Shown: positions 46,580 through 57,825 of the stretch, piece after piece | Layout of the letters: each line of letters opens with the position of its first letter | Position numbering within the stretch: position 1 is the first letter of the stretch | Assembly (NCBI GenBank): GCA_951799445.1 | Contig: OX637287.1 | Location: 44,173,724 to 44,237,723, forward strand | DNA from: Pseudisothecium myosuroides | Lineage: Eukaryota; Streptophyta; Bryopsida; Hypnales; Lembophyllaceae | DNA length: 64,000 nucleotides | Direction of reading: 5' to 3' | Position numbers and translations under genes: made by a program | Notes under the pieces: model-generated | Database searches by the model: none | Told to the model about the DNA's origin: nothing | Seen by the model: only the letters and a program-made list of their open reading frames with translations

Positions 46580-47218
46580 TAATTGGTGATTCACTACCAC
46601 ATACTGAAGTGTTGAAAATCTTATGGCAATGCGTGGACTAGTTTGTAAGTTTGTTGTTCCAAGGTGAGAGTCTTGAGTATTTAAAAGTTCATCCCAATGG
46701 GCGTGAGATTTAACATATTTTTGTATTTTGTGATTAATTATTGACAAATGAGGATCACTGATTGATAATGCATTGCATTTGTTGAGTGAATTTGAGTATA
46801 CAACAAGCAATGCATGCTTGCTATCACTATCCCTTCAAAAACACTAGCCATCCCATTTCAAAGAACGGAATGACCTAGAGGTTAGAAAATGTGAAAATAA
46901 AAAAATCCAATGATGTTTATATACACATACAACTACATATATGGTTGTTGACAAGGATGCAAATTATCCCATAACTTTTGTTAACAACTCGAGTTGACAC
47001 CAATATTTGAATTCCTGGATTTTGAAAAATAATTAAGAAAATGCACTAAGGAGCTTGGCTTCAATTTTATTTTTGACACATTGTGTGAGTGATTATCCAC
47101 TCTAAAACACAACAAGACTCAACTTTGCTATGGATCACACATTGCAATCATTCTAGTGCTTTGGAAATGACCTCTAGTAATTTGCAAGAGTGTTACCAAA
47201 GTCCAAGCATTTTCCATA
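46580..47218. other. Intergenic DNA, no gene recognised
   Basis: AT-rich; one 78-codon minus frame (46574-46810) without a domain. Nothing else seen. Confidence 0.35.
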
Positions 47219-47299
47219 CTCCCTCTATCTCAAAATAAATCTGTGATTTCTTGTAGGCAATTGTGGAAGTACAACAAATTTCTTTTGAGAAAGAGGGAG
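47219..47299. mobile_element. Stowaway-like MITE, 81 bp
   Basis: TA at 47217-47218 precedes CTCCCTCTATCTCAAAATAA, and AAAGAGGGAG precedes TA at 47300-47301. CTCCCTC ends with TA duplication define plant Stowaway elements (Tc1/mariner type). Confidence 0.85.
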
Positions 47300-47301
47300 T
47301 A

Positions 47302-48153
47302 AGGTGGGTCCCCTAGATGCGTCCATGACCCAAAACCGCCATCATTGCTTTGTGCATATATCCAAAATCAATATGTACCTTTGTAGAAGAAACATTTTTA
47401 CTACATCCATCAAAAAAACTTTGACCCTTCATAACTTTTGCATATGGTATCCAAATGTCAAGTTCTTTGGTGCGTTGGTACCTCCTTTTGCTTGCCAACA
47501 AGAAAATACAAAATATTGACCATTCTAATAATACTCCCTTTGTCCCACTAAAAACCTCCAAATCAAGCACAATTTCTGTCCCACTAAAAAACTCCATTTT
47601 TAGATTTTGATTGTTGGATAAGTGTTGGCTGTGTTGAACGACCTCGTGGGGGCAAGTCAAGTGATCAGGGAGCATTCTTTGCCAAGAAAGCTTGGCCTTG
47701 CCCATATGAGATGCCTTGGACTTGTTGTGCTTCCTTATACAATAGTATTGACAATGGATTTGGTGACCACTTCGGCACTTTGAAGAGTTGTTCTTGAAGT
47801 AGTGTAGAGATCTTTGTTGCAGTTATTTAGGTTGCAATAAATGTTTCTAGAATCCCAATGTTGCTACCAACCTTTAAATCATCAAGAATGATGGAGCTGG
47901 CAACATTTACAAATTTTATCAAAAATACTACTTTCCACATGGATTTTGGGTGCCTAAACGATGGTGCCTAAGTTGGAGATTTTGCATAGATCTAAAGGAT
48001 GGTTTGCTAGTTTTTGAATGCATGTATCACTAGCAGAAAGACTGAAAATGTAGTTAATCCCTCATGGGGAAGCTTTTTGGAGGTTTTTAGTGGGACAGAA
48101 GGAATAGAAAATAGGCACATTAGCAAAAAGTGGTAGTTTCGGAGGTACCCACC
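47302..48153 (+). mobile_element. TA-type MITE (AGGTRG ends) split by a Stowaway-like element
   Basis: It begins AGGTGGGTCCCC immediately after the Stowaway copy, sharing its right TA, and ends GAGGTACCCACCT before TA at 48154-48155. Flanks of the insert at 47534-48104 join to match the 39228 copy. Confidence 0.8.
47534..48104. mobile_element. Stowaway-like element, 571 bp, nested
   Basis: TA precedes CTCCCTTTGTCCCACTAAAA; the right end TTTTAGTGGGACAGAAGGAA precedes TA at 48105-48106. The terminal repeat extends over more than 20 bp with few changes. No transposase frame. Confidence 0.8.
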
Positions 48154-48447
48154 TTATTTTAATTTTTAGTTTTTTTGAAACACATGGACCGATTCCATTG
48201 ATAAAAGGAACAAGTACAGAGCACCTTACATGTTTTCATATTCCAGTCTTTCATCCGTGCAAGCATATCAAACATAAACTCCCGCTTTGTTTGTCTTTGT
48301 CCAGACTTCAGATCAACTCTCTCCAACTAGAAGGGTTCCTTTTTTTTCACACAGAGTGAAGCAAAGATATCCGTCATTCAGTTCATAAAAACGACATTAC
48401 TTCACTTTTCTATCCCCTTGCGACAACTTAAAGGCATGGTAAAAATT

Positions 48448-48753
48448 GGTCGAGCTCATAGTTGTGCAACGAGCCTCCTACGGACGCCATTTCCCCCCCC
48501 CCCACCCCCCCACCCCCCACCCCCCCACCTCCCTCCACCCCCCATCCTTGGGGAAAATGCCGGAACTTTTTATTTATGAGGCATGATAAAATTTGCAAAT
48601 TTTGAGTTCATATTTGCAATCAGAGGTCTCAAATTAGCTAGGAGAGGTCTAGAACATACCCTAAAGACAGCACAAAATAGGGGGTAGGTTTTTTTACATT
48701 GACCCCTGGCTTTACCTCCGCAAGAGGCTCGTTGCACAACTATAAGCTCGACC
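48448..48753. mobile_element. Inverted-repeat element with 30-bp near-identical ends, 306 bp
   Basis: The first 30 bases (starting GGTCGAGCTCATAGTTG) and the reverse complement of the last 30 (starting GGTCGAGCTTATAGTTG) differ at one position. It contains the C-run tract at 48493-48543. Its interior resembles, in reverse, the stretch at about 58980-59170. An alternative reading is an inner element (GTTGTGCAACGAGCC ends, TA target) inserted in the centre of a GGTCGAGCT palindrome. Confidence 0.8.
48493..48543. repeat. C-run tract with G-quadruplex potential on the minus strand
   Basis: Five or more runs of 6-11 C separated by single A or short AT interruptions. On the minus strand these are G runs separated by 1-base loops. 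Confidence 0.9.
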
Positions 48754-49140
48754 ATAAAAAATGTACCCTTCAATAATTCAATGTGATTGCACTCGGCAAT
48801 GATCATCACTTTGAGTTCTGTTCAAGCGATGACTGGTAGGTCAAGAGCTCGCATTCCACTTCAGTCTCGGATTGATTGAACGATCGACCCTTGTCTGTCC
48901 GTCCGTCCGTCCTTCCTCAACACTTAGTTGCCGAGGGTGTCAGTCAGTCAACGAGAGTCAAGTGAAAAAAGAAGAAAGAAGAAATCTCAAAGTACACAGA
49001 GGTATTAATAAGTTACAGTGCAAAATAGACCTGGGCCATGATCGAAAGCCAGTCTTGCTTTGCTGGTTGAAAGTCGGTGCGAGCAAGGACATGCCTAACC
49101 AACTTGAGAACAATGTTGACCGCCCACCTGCTTTATTGAA

Positions 49141-49781
49141 AGGTGGGTGCACTCCAAATCGCACCCTGCCTAAAACCGCCATCATTTTCAAATAAAATTA
49201 AAAAATTAAAAAAAAAATAAAACCACCATCATCGTTCGGTGTAAGTAAGGTAGCTGCACCCATAATCGTCAAAATAAGGATTTTGAACATGATTATTGTT
49301 AATAAAGATTCTGAAAATTATAGGATCCTACTAGCAACCAAAAAAATAACACATGTGCACTTTTGAATGTATTATTTGGATACTGTGAGAATAAGTTATG
49401 AATTTTTAAAGAGCCAACTGCAATTGCACCTAATACCAACACTAGGGTTTGATGTTCAAATATAGTACATCTTTGTAATCACATCTATTTATTTCCATAG
49501 ATTTTTCAAGATTTTAGAGGTGACGGTTTTGGGTACAGTAATGGTTATGGATGTTGCTACCTTACATCTCCAAAAACAATATGTACCTATGTGGAAGAAA
49601 CGGTTTAGAACATCTACCAAAACAAACTTTGGCTTACAATGCATATGGAAAAAAAAAAAAACGCGTTCTTTGGTATGTTGGAACTTCCTTTCGCTTGCCA
49701 ACAAGAAAATCAATGAAAAATTGACTAGTCTAATATTAGTAACTAGGCATAGTGGCAAAAAGTGACAAGGGATATCCACCT
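49141..49781 (+). mobile_element. TA-type MITE (AGGTRG ends) split by a nested element
   Basis: It starts AGGTGGGTGCACTCC and ends GGATATCCACCT before TA at 49782-49783. The interior carries 'aaccgccatcat' twice (an internal duplication around an A-rich stretch), then the insert 49248-49562, then 'catctccaaaaacaatatgtacc' as in the 39228 copy. Confidence 0.7.
49248..49562. mobile_element. TA-type element (AGGTAGCTGCACCC ends), 315 bp, nested
   Basis: TA at 49246-49247 precedes AGGTAGCTGCACCCAT; ATGGATGTTGCTACCT precedes TA at 49563-49564. The insertion point corresponds to the word TGTATACATCTCC seen unbroken at 44210-44222. Confidence 0.8.
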
Positions 49782-50293
49782 TAGTTGCAAGGTGGTTAGC
49801 AAGATTCACATTTGATTATAGTAGTTGGTAAATACTAATTCTTTAATATTCATATTCAAAATGTGAGAGGATCCATCAATACCAAAGAAAGGATTGGTGC
49901 ATTGGAGTATGTTGGATATTGTGATTTATTTTTTAATTAGCATTTGGGTCAAAGCTTTAGATTAGGGGATGTGTGGATATAGCATGCGAGAGGATCACTT
50001 AGTGGGTTGGTGGGAAAGATGTGTCAAAGCTTTAATTAGCAACATTGAAGCTAGGGACTTTAGTGCAATTTTTTATTTATTTATTTATTTTTAAATTTAG
50101 GGATTCAAATATCAATGTCAATTCACGTTGTTAACAAAAGATATGGAATAATCTACATCCTTGTTAACAACCATAAATGTACTTGCATAAGTATCTATAT
50201 CTATATCCATATTTGTATTTGTAGCCATATATGACCTAATTAGTCGTATGTGCATGTGAACATCATTGGATTTTTTAAGTTTTACATTTTTAA

Positions 50294-51218
50294 CCCCTAA
50301 AGGACCAAACATCATTTTTTGGGAACATAGCGATTTTGGGCAACTCACTACAAATGGAAATTTTATTATTTTTCTTTGAAATTTTCACACAAGATGTGCC
50401 CAAGGCGTAGCTTCAAGGCCCAACAATTTTCATAACTTTTGACAACATGGTTAAAAAGTTATTCCATGATGTATAATTTTCCACATTTAGTGGGCAGCCC
50501 GGGCAGCTGAAAAAATTTCTTTAAGAATCTATTCTTTGAAAAATAAAAATTTGAAATTGGTTCTAAAGATTTATATATACATGGAAAGCTTTGAATCATT
50601 CCATTTGGATTAGTGAGTCAAAAGTTATGAGGATTCTTAATTTGAGTGTAGTTATGGAATCTTTACTTCAAAATAAACTTTGAAGTCCTTTATTTAACTC
50701 AATTTTCAATATTCTTGAAAAAAATTAAAAAAAATTGGGTGTAGATTGTTCATTACAACATTACAACCGTTGGGATTGGCATTTTTCAATTCCATAACGA
50801 AATTCTTGACAATTTAGTATTTTGAGTCACTCTCTACCTCTTTCTACTTACTATTTTTTTCCTATATGTTGTACAATTCCAAATGATCTGAAATTTTTCA
50901 AGAATGTAGCCAACTTACCTTGAAAAATGAATCCAAAGATTAACCACCATTTTGGACATTTTTTCATACAAACGTGACCTTGTAAAGGGAAGCTGCCTGT
51001 TTTTTGCAGGGACAAAAAAAGGGTTTTTGTCAATTCAAATGCTAATATCTTGCAATCCACACGATGGAAAATTCTGAATTTTTTTTCACATCTTCTTAAA
51101 CTAGTGTACTACAAGATCCTATATGTTCAAAAATGTTTTTTCTAAAATTTGATAAATCTATTAGAAATGACAATTTTGGAGTGGTTTTGGTGAAAACATA
51201 ATCAAAAACCTTGAGGGG
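50294..51218 (-). mobile_element. TTAA-type (piggyBac-like) MITE, long class, 925 bp
   Basis: TTAA at 50290-50293 precedes CCCCTAAAGGACC; CCTTGAGGGG precedes TTAA at 51219-51222. The interior is closely similar to 51374-52289 in the same orientation and to 714-1625 in the opposite one. Confidence 0.8.
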
Positions 51219-51373
51219 TTAATTTCCTAGCCAACCCATTTTGTAAAATGGAATGTGAAGTGTTTTTGAGGAGATAATAAGACTTCTACTTTGTAATGGA
51301 ACATGCTAGTAGACTTTGTGTAGGTTTTATGATCCCAAGAGACATTTGTCTAAGCTCTTTGCAATTCCTTTAA

Positions 51374-52289
51374 CCACTAAAGGAACAACATGTATTTTTT
51401 GGCAATATAGAAATTTTGGGCAAGTACATGTGACTAGAGATGTGCTTATTTTAGGCTAAAATTTTAATAGACGGTGGGGACAAGGAATATCTTTCATGTG
51501 CACTAGATTTCATAACATTTGGAAACAAGAGTCAAAAGTTATGGCCAAATATTTTTTTTTGTAAATGGGTAGTCCGAGCAGATTAAAAAAATCACTTTTT
51601 TCATAAACAAAAATTTGAAATTGATTTTTTAGAATTACATACATGTTAAAAGCTTTAAATCATTCCATTTCAATCAATGAGTCAAAAGTTATGAGGAGTT
51701 TTTGTTTGAGGGCAATTGTAGATTCTTTCTTCTAAAATAAACTTTGAAGTCCTTTATCTTACTCAATTTTCAATATTTGTTAAAAATAAATAAAACCACA
51801 GGATGCAAATTGTTTATTACAACATTTCAACCATTGGGCTTGGCATTTTTCAATTCCATAACTAAATTCTTAACAATTTTGTCTTTTGAATCATTCTCTA
51901 CTTCTTTCTACTTATTATTTTTTTTATATGTTGTACAATTCCAAATGATGTAAAAATTTTAAGCATAAAGCCAACTTGTCTAGAAAAAATAATCCACAAA
52001 AGCACCACCATTTTGGACATTTTTTCATAGAGAAGTGAGCTTGTAAAGTGCAGCTGCCGTGTTTTTGCAGGGCCAAAAAAATGATTTCGGTGGATTTGAA
52101 TGCTTATATCTTGCAATCCACTCGGTGGAAAATTCTGAAATTTTTACCACGTGTTCTCAAGTTAGCATACTACAAGATCCTATGGTTACATGTGTCAAAA
52201 AAGTTTTTTTTTCCAATATTTGGTACTTGTACTAAAAATGATAGTTTGTAAGCGTTTTCAGTAAAAACATAGTCATGGAACTTTAGGGG
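51374..52289 (-). mobile_element. TTAA-type (piggyBac-like) MITE, long class, 916 bp
   Basis: TTAA at 51370-51373 precedes CCACTAAAGGAAC; GGAACTTTAGGGG precedes TTAA at 52290-52293. It sits 150 bp after a sister copy in the same orientation. Confidence 0.8.
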
Positions 52290-52444
52290 TTAAATCCCTA
52301 AGAGTCCTTGGAAGGAAGATGGATGCAAATTATGAACTTTTTTGGCAAAATAGATCGTAGCATGAGTAGAATCTAATCATCAAACCATCTTCTTTCAATT
52401 TTTTTCCCTTCCCACCCACATGAGTTTATTCAAAACCTTGCATA

Positions 52445-52663
52445 GGGTAGGAGCACACAATGGCATCAGTGTACCCAACGGCGTCACTATCTAGGTAAGG
52501 CAATGGTTCTAGAATCTAAATATAGGTAGACTATAGATAGCTTATCATTTTGGTCAAGAAAAATAAGCTATCTACTATCTACCTACATTTAAGTTCTGAA
52601 ATGACTATAATGTGTAGAAAGTGATTCCATTGGGTATACCTATGCCATTGGGTGCTCCTACCT
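52445..52663. mobile_element. TA-type foldback MITE, 219 bp
   Basis: TA precedes GGGTAGGAGCACACAATGGC; GCCATTGGGTGCTCCTACCT precedes TA at 52664-52665. Pairing continues far inward ('gatagcttat' / 'ataagctatc'), so the whole element can fold into one hairpin. Confidence 0.8.
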
Positions 52664-53314
52664 TAGTAATATTGAAAGTCGACCATGTTACTCCTTTGAG
52701 AGTTTAGACATGAATGAATCTAAGCTATGAGTTTAATTTTTTGTTGCTCATCTCATGTTCTGTAAATTCTATCAATGAACTCCGTCATTGGTACCCTACA
52801 ACATCTCAACAAAGGGAAGCACCTAAATGGAGGGCTCCAAATTTTCTTCTAATGGAGTAAATTTCCTAATTTATTGACTATTAGAGAGAAAAATAGTTCC
52901 TACCATGTGCTTGAGGAAACAACATTAGTAAGTCCTCACATAATATATTGAAGATAGCTTGATAAATAGCACAAGAACTGGCATAAGAAAAACTCTCAAC
53001 ATTGAAAGATTAAGGTAAAGAACCTATTGTGGACAAAGTTGTAACAGTGGTGTATATTTAAGTTCAGAAATATATACCACAAATGTAATTTTGTGCACAA
53101 TGGTCTCACTTTTCTTATTACCTACATAAAGCGCATGCAATGTAAGTATACATTCTCAACATTCATAGGAATCACATGGTGCCCACAAGCATATTTTGGA
53201 TGTCATTGACAAGGCTTAAGAATCCTTGCACTTTAGAAAACATAGCCATGCAATTGAAATTGCACCATTTTTTAGTAAAATCCGCCATTTAAACAAATAT
53301 ACAATTAAAGGAGG
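52664..53314. other. Intergenic DNA, no gene recognised
   Basis: Contains one orphan CATTAGA-type right end (AAATTTTCTTCTAATG near 52841-52856) without a visible partner. Nothing else seen. Confidence 0.4.
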
Positions 53315-53604
53315 CATTAGATGAGATTCACCTACTAAACAAGGCCGTGAGTTCCCCGGAGTTCCCGGACTGTGGGAACTTTGCTACAGCAACAATCTGA
53401 CGTGGCACAGTGACACCACGTCAGATAATAATATTTAATTATTTTTTAATTATTATTTTAGAATATATTTTTGAATATTTGAATATTTGATTTGATTTTT
53501 TATTTTTGATTAATTATTTTAATATTCTAATTTTGGCACTGTTCATTACAACCAAGGGAACAACGCTGAAACGGCCCTGCAATGCCCCCGAAAAACATCT
53601 AATG
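53315..53604. mobile_element. CATTAGA-type MITE, 290 bp
   Basis: It is bounded by CATTAGATGAGATTC and AAAAACATCTAATG. It carries TGACGTGGCA (53398) and CCACGTCA (53416-53423), a GAGTTCCC duplication and an AT-rich core. Confidence 0.7.
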
Positions 53605-53840
53605 GTTGCTATTATGTAAGCATAGGAGTGTGAACCTATGAGCCTAGAATACTACACACCTATATTATAGGTATATATACTATAGAAACCGTCTATGATT
53701 ATAGGGTACGTATGTTATATAGACCCATATTATAGGTGTTTATGATACATACACCTTCTATAATGTGTGGTATTCATATTATAGATACCTATATTTTAGG
53801 CTCAATGCTCACAAGCTCGCATTCTTGGGCTCACATACTA

Positions 53841-54059
53841 AAGTAAACGTACCCAATACCAACCATTGACCTAATACCACCCAAATGTAAGGCCGTCATT
53901 GATTTTAGAGTGAGAATCTATAATGGAAGTACATGCCTTAACTTCACAATAAGTGAAGTTAAGGCATGTATTAGTGTTATAGGTTCTCATTCTAAAATCA
54001 ATGAAGGTCGTACATTTGGGTGGTATTAGGTCAGCGGTTAGTATTAGGTTGAGCTACCT
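53841..54059. mobile_element. TA-type foldback MITE with ~80-bp hairpin arms
   Basis: TA at 53839-53840 precedes AAGTAAACGTACCCAATACC; GGTTGAGCTACCT precedes TA at 54060-54061. The inner arms (about 53870-53947 and 53953-54030) are near-perfect reverse complements, meeting at ACTTCAC-aataa-GTGAAGT. The AT-rich stretch before it (53610-53810) has several 'cctatattatag' words that also pair with one another. Confidence 0.8.
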
Positions 54060-54676
54060 TAGTACCATTGGTATCTAGATTGAAGTTCACATTAGTGCCT
54101 TGTTTGAAAGTTACTCGTCAATTGGATGTGATCTCAAAGACACTAGGACTTGTTGGGGTGTCTTAAGCTAAGGCCAAAAGATTTCAACCCATCCTTCATC
54201 TATTAATTGCATATAATTTTCTCTTTGTATAATAAGCTTAGAAAACATTGCATTTCCTTGACAAATATGAATATTTTGTAGATTGTATTGGTGTCTTTTG
54301 ACAAGTTTTCCATTACATTTATTTATCCTATTAGTGAGAGGGAGAAATTAGCTTCACCTAGAAAAATTAGAGTCACTATGCAATTTTATTTGGGTGAAAA
54401 TTGAAAAAAATTCAATAATAATTCAGCTTGCACTAATTCAAAATAGTGTGACTTTGATTAATTAGTATCAAGCTCACTATTAGGACAAATCATTGATTTA
54501 GATATTGCCTTATATATTGTCTCATAAAACACACTCACTACGTACTACGTATTTCATTGGCTAAACCATATTCAAATTCTATACCACAGCTAAGAAAGGC
54601 AAAGCCGGCTCGAATTGCATAACTCATTAGTTGCTTACAAACATTACCACAATAAGCAATATGAGGACACAACACC
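54060..54676. other. Intergenic DNA, no gene recognised
   Basis: No frame or repeat end recognised. Confidence 0.4.
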
Positions 54677-54941
54677 TTTGGATGCCATACCCTCCAAACC
54701 GACACTTTTTGCTATTGTGACTAGTTACTATTATTAGAGTAGTAAAATTTTCATATTTTCTTGTTGGCAAGTGAAAGAAGGTTCAAACGCACCAAAGAAT
54801 GTGGCATTTGGATCCCGTATACAAAAATTATAGACAGTAAAGAAAACCATTTCTTCCACATACGTACATAATGATTTTTGAGATGTACACCAAGTGATGA
54901 TGGTGGTCATAGGCAGGGTGTGATTTTGGATGTACCCACCT
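54677..54941 (-). mobile_element. TA-type MITE (AGGTRG family), minus orientation
   Basis: In reverse it follows the 39228 copy ('ctttttgctattgtgactag', 'cttgttggcaagtgaaag', 'accatttcttccacata'), ending GGATGTACCCACCT before TA. The left end is degenerate. Confidence 0.7.
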
Positions 54942-55588
54942 TACGATAGGAATACCATACTGTAATCAAAGAGGTTCCCTCTAATGGCACTATAGGGGGT
55001 CCTAAAACGGACAATAGTTGTTTCTAATGTTGATTTGAAAAAGATTCAATTTGCTCACATTTGATTGGCTCACACATGATAAGAAACAAATTCCAAAGGT
55101 AGCCATTTTAGGTGAAGCTATGAGACAAGAATGTCTTCCACACCCTTGTTTTTGCACACATTGAGCTCAATTTCTCAATGAATTCTCCATATCTTGTAAG
55201 TCAAAATGCTTAAATTATCCACTTATGCTATTCCTACCTCAAGGTTGAAGTACCTATTTCCAATAGCCCCTCATGACGGCTTTAAAGGGTGACCTATTGT
55301 CGTTAACAATTGGATGCATTGTTCTTTGAAAAAGATTTTTTTGTTTGTACCTTCTTGTCCACTCATTTCTCTTTCCTCCTTCCTTAGGGAGAAGTGCCAA
55401 AACTAACCGTAATAGGTGAGTCTATGAGACCGGAATGAGTCCAAATGAAAAATCCACATTTATATTGAATAATGTATTTATTATTATCATTATTATTTTT
55501 TGTGGCATTCTTTCTCATCCTTATGTTTGCACACATTGAGCTCAATTTCTCAACAAATTTCCCATATCTTGTAGGTTGAAATGCTTAA
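54942..55588. other. Intergenic DNA, no gene recognised
   Basis: A 55-bp block ('cacacattgagctcaatttctcaa' and following) occurs twice, near 55153 and 55530, as an imperfect direct repeat. No coding frame. Confidence 0.45.
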
Positions 55589-56206
55589 CCCAGTAAGGAC
55601 GCCGCGGACCACAAGTGTTCGATGAATGACAAGGGATTCTCCAATGTAGGACAGAACTACAACTATTCATCCTCGGAGTTTTTTGTGGAAAGTGGAGAAC
55701 ATCTACAGTAGCTTGACTTCCAATGAGTAAGGTACCCCCCCCCATTCCCGACCATTGACCCATTCCCAACCTATAGGTGCACGTATTTTCGACCACGCTT
55801 AGAATGCGTTTTTTTTTCATTTTCAAGGTTGGAACTAATAAATACATGACACATGTCCCAAGTTGTGAAAAAAAAGTGGGAAATAATGATTAGGTAAAAA
55901 GTTATTGAATGATCGGAATTGGAAGAGTCTATATATTGGCCATGGGTCCGGCACACTTTTTGCCTCCCAAAATTCATAGTAATTTCAATTTAAGCGATAA
56001 AATTACCAAATTTTTTGCAACATGTGCCTTTTCAATTTATGTAGCTCTGAAAAATATTTGTTTTGCCTTCACTACTCTAGATCATGTCGAAATTCCTTAC
56101 TCGGTCGGTTAGGGGGGGTACCTTACTTTTGAATTTTTTCATTCCAATGACTCTCACAGTTATACAATGCATGATTTCCAGGGTCACCCCCCGCGTCCTT
56201 ACAGGG
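55589..56206 (+). mobile_element. TTAA-type short MITE split by a nested TA element
   Basis: TTAA at 55585-55588 precedes CCCAGTAAGGACGCCG; GCGTCCTTACAGGG precedes TTAA at 56207-56210. Removing 55730-56123 restores a ~225-bp short-class copy. Confidence 0.85.
55730..56123. mobile_element. TA-type element (AGGTACCCCCC ends), 394 bp, nested
   Basis: TA at 55728-55729 precedes AGGTACCCCCCCCC; GGGGGGGTACCT precedes TA at 56124-56125. In sister copies the interrupted word is unbroken (CAATGAGTGCTTTTG near 45052). Confidence 0.85.
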
Positions 56207-56453
56207 TTAAGTTATCGGAAATAGGTACCTCTACCTTTATATGCTGCTGGTTTCTGCTATAATGCAATGCCGCAGGTGTTCCATGTACAAAGGAAACAGA
56301 TTATCTCGCCGTCTTTTTCTTCTTCACACTCACATCAATGTGCTGCCACCAACTTGTTACCCCTGACAACTGGTAATGCAAATGCTTTTATTCATTTGCC
56401 ACTCGCCCAAAAACATCATGTTGTAACGTTATCTCCGTCTGGCTATTGTAGCA

Positions 56454-56533
56454 CTCCCTCTACCTGAAAATAAATCACTGGATTCCCACAGTTTCCCACT
56501 TGAAAACACAGATTTATTTTGAGACAGAGGGAG
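56454..56533. mobile_element. Stowaway-like MITE, 80 bp
   Basis: CTCCCTCTACCTGAAAATAA on the left pairs with TTATTTTGAGACAGAGGGAG on the right, followed by TA. The left TA is mutated to CA. Confidence 0.85.
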
Positions 56534-56719
56534 TATGTCTTTGCCAGAACAATGATGGTCCCATTCCAAAACTCCTACAGCATAACATTCCTATTTTGGC
56601 TTTTGGATGTGCTAGAGGTCGTAAACTGATGCCAGAGATAACATTACAACATGATGTTTTACACCAGTAGTGTGTTCCACACTATTCTATACACATGTGG
56701 TGAAAATTTTATTTTTATA

Positions 56720-57012
56720 CATTAGAAGAAATTTGAGGGCTGCAGAGGGCCGTTTCAGGGCTGTTCCCGCAGCTAGGAACAGCCAGAATATAATAATAAT
56801 TAAAAAAAAATTTAAAAAATTTAAAAAAATTTAAAATTTTTAAATTAATTTTTTTTTTAAATTTTAAAAAAAATATTAAAAATTTAAATTTTTTATTATT
56901 TTCTGACGTGACACTCGCGTGACCACGTCAGATTACTGTTCCCAGCACGTTCCCAGAGTTCCCAGGGCCAGATAACTCGCAGTCTCTTGGAGGCCTCAAA
57001 AATCCTCTAATG
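56720..57012. mobile_element. CATTAGA-type MITE, 293 bp
   Basis: It is bounded by CATTAGAAGAAATTTG and AAAAATCCTCTAATG. It carries TGACGTGACA (56904) and CCACGTCA (56923-56930) beside GTTCCCAG words, with a long A/T core. Confidence 0.75.
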
Positions 57013-57825
57013 GCACCTTTTTTTCATATAATATTTAGTGTTTGATATGGATTATCTTTGCTTATTATTCAAACTTCATGGTAATTTCAAATTCTTAGAG
57101 AAAGTCTAAATTTTTTATGACTTGAAGAAGACATATGGTTTAATCTTTAAAAAAATTTGATGAAAATTTTCAATTACATATACACTGACAAACAAAATTG
57201 AGTATGGATTTGGAACTTTTTCATTCAATCAACCATACCATTAGCATCAATGGGCAAATTACAAAAAGCTGATATACATAATTTGTAGTATGCAACATGT
57301 AACACATTACTATGGAAGTGTCAAGAAAAAATTAGTTGTTATGTGAAAGAAAAATAATTTCAAAGTTAGCTATGTTAGAACTCGGTTTTGTACACTATAA
57401 TTTGAAACTACTTTACATTATGTCAGTTTTTTTCTTAAACTCCAAAAAAACTTTTTCTACCTTAGCATGTTGGTATACATCATTTCAGATTTTTGTACAC
57501 AAATTTTGAAGGAAGTTGACATTTATAGAATTTAAAATATCAACAATTTTGCAAACATGCAATTGATGTTGGTTCTCACAATATTTGAATTTTTTTTTTG
57601 GAGTTGAGAGTATGGAATTGCATTAACTATTGTATAAAGAGTATAGGTTGCAACATGAACTATTGTTATATCTTAATGCCCTTGCATTTGAACTATTTGT
57701 TGAAATAAATAATTTATTTAATTTATATTTCATAGCCGTATAGTTCATTTTTAGGTTTGATTTTTTTGTCCAAAAACCTGAGTTCATGATGCACACAATT
57801 GATCCAACAAATTGAACAAATTACG
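57013..57825. other. AT-rich DNA, no gene recognised
   Basis: No frame or repeat end recognised. Confidence 0.4.
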
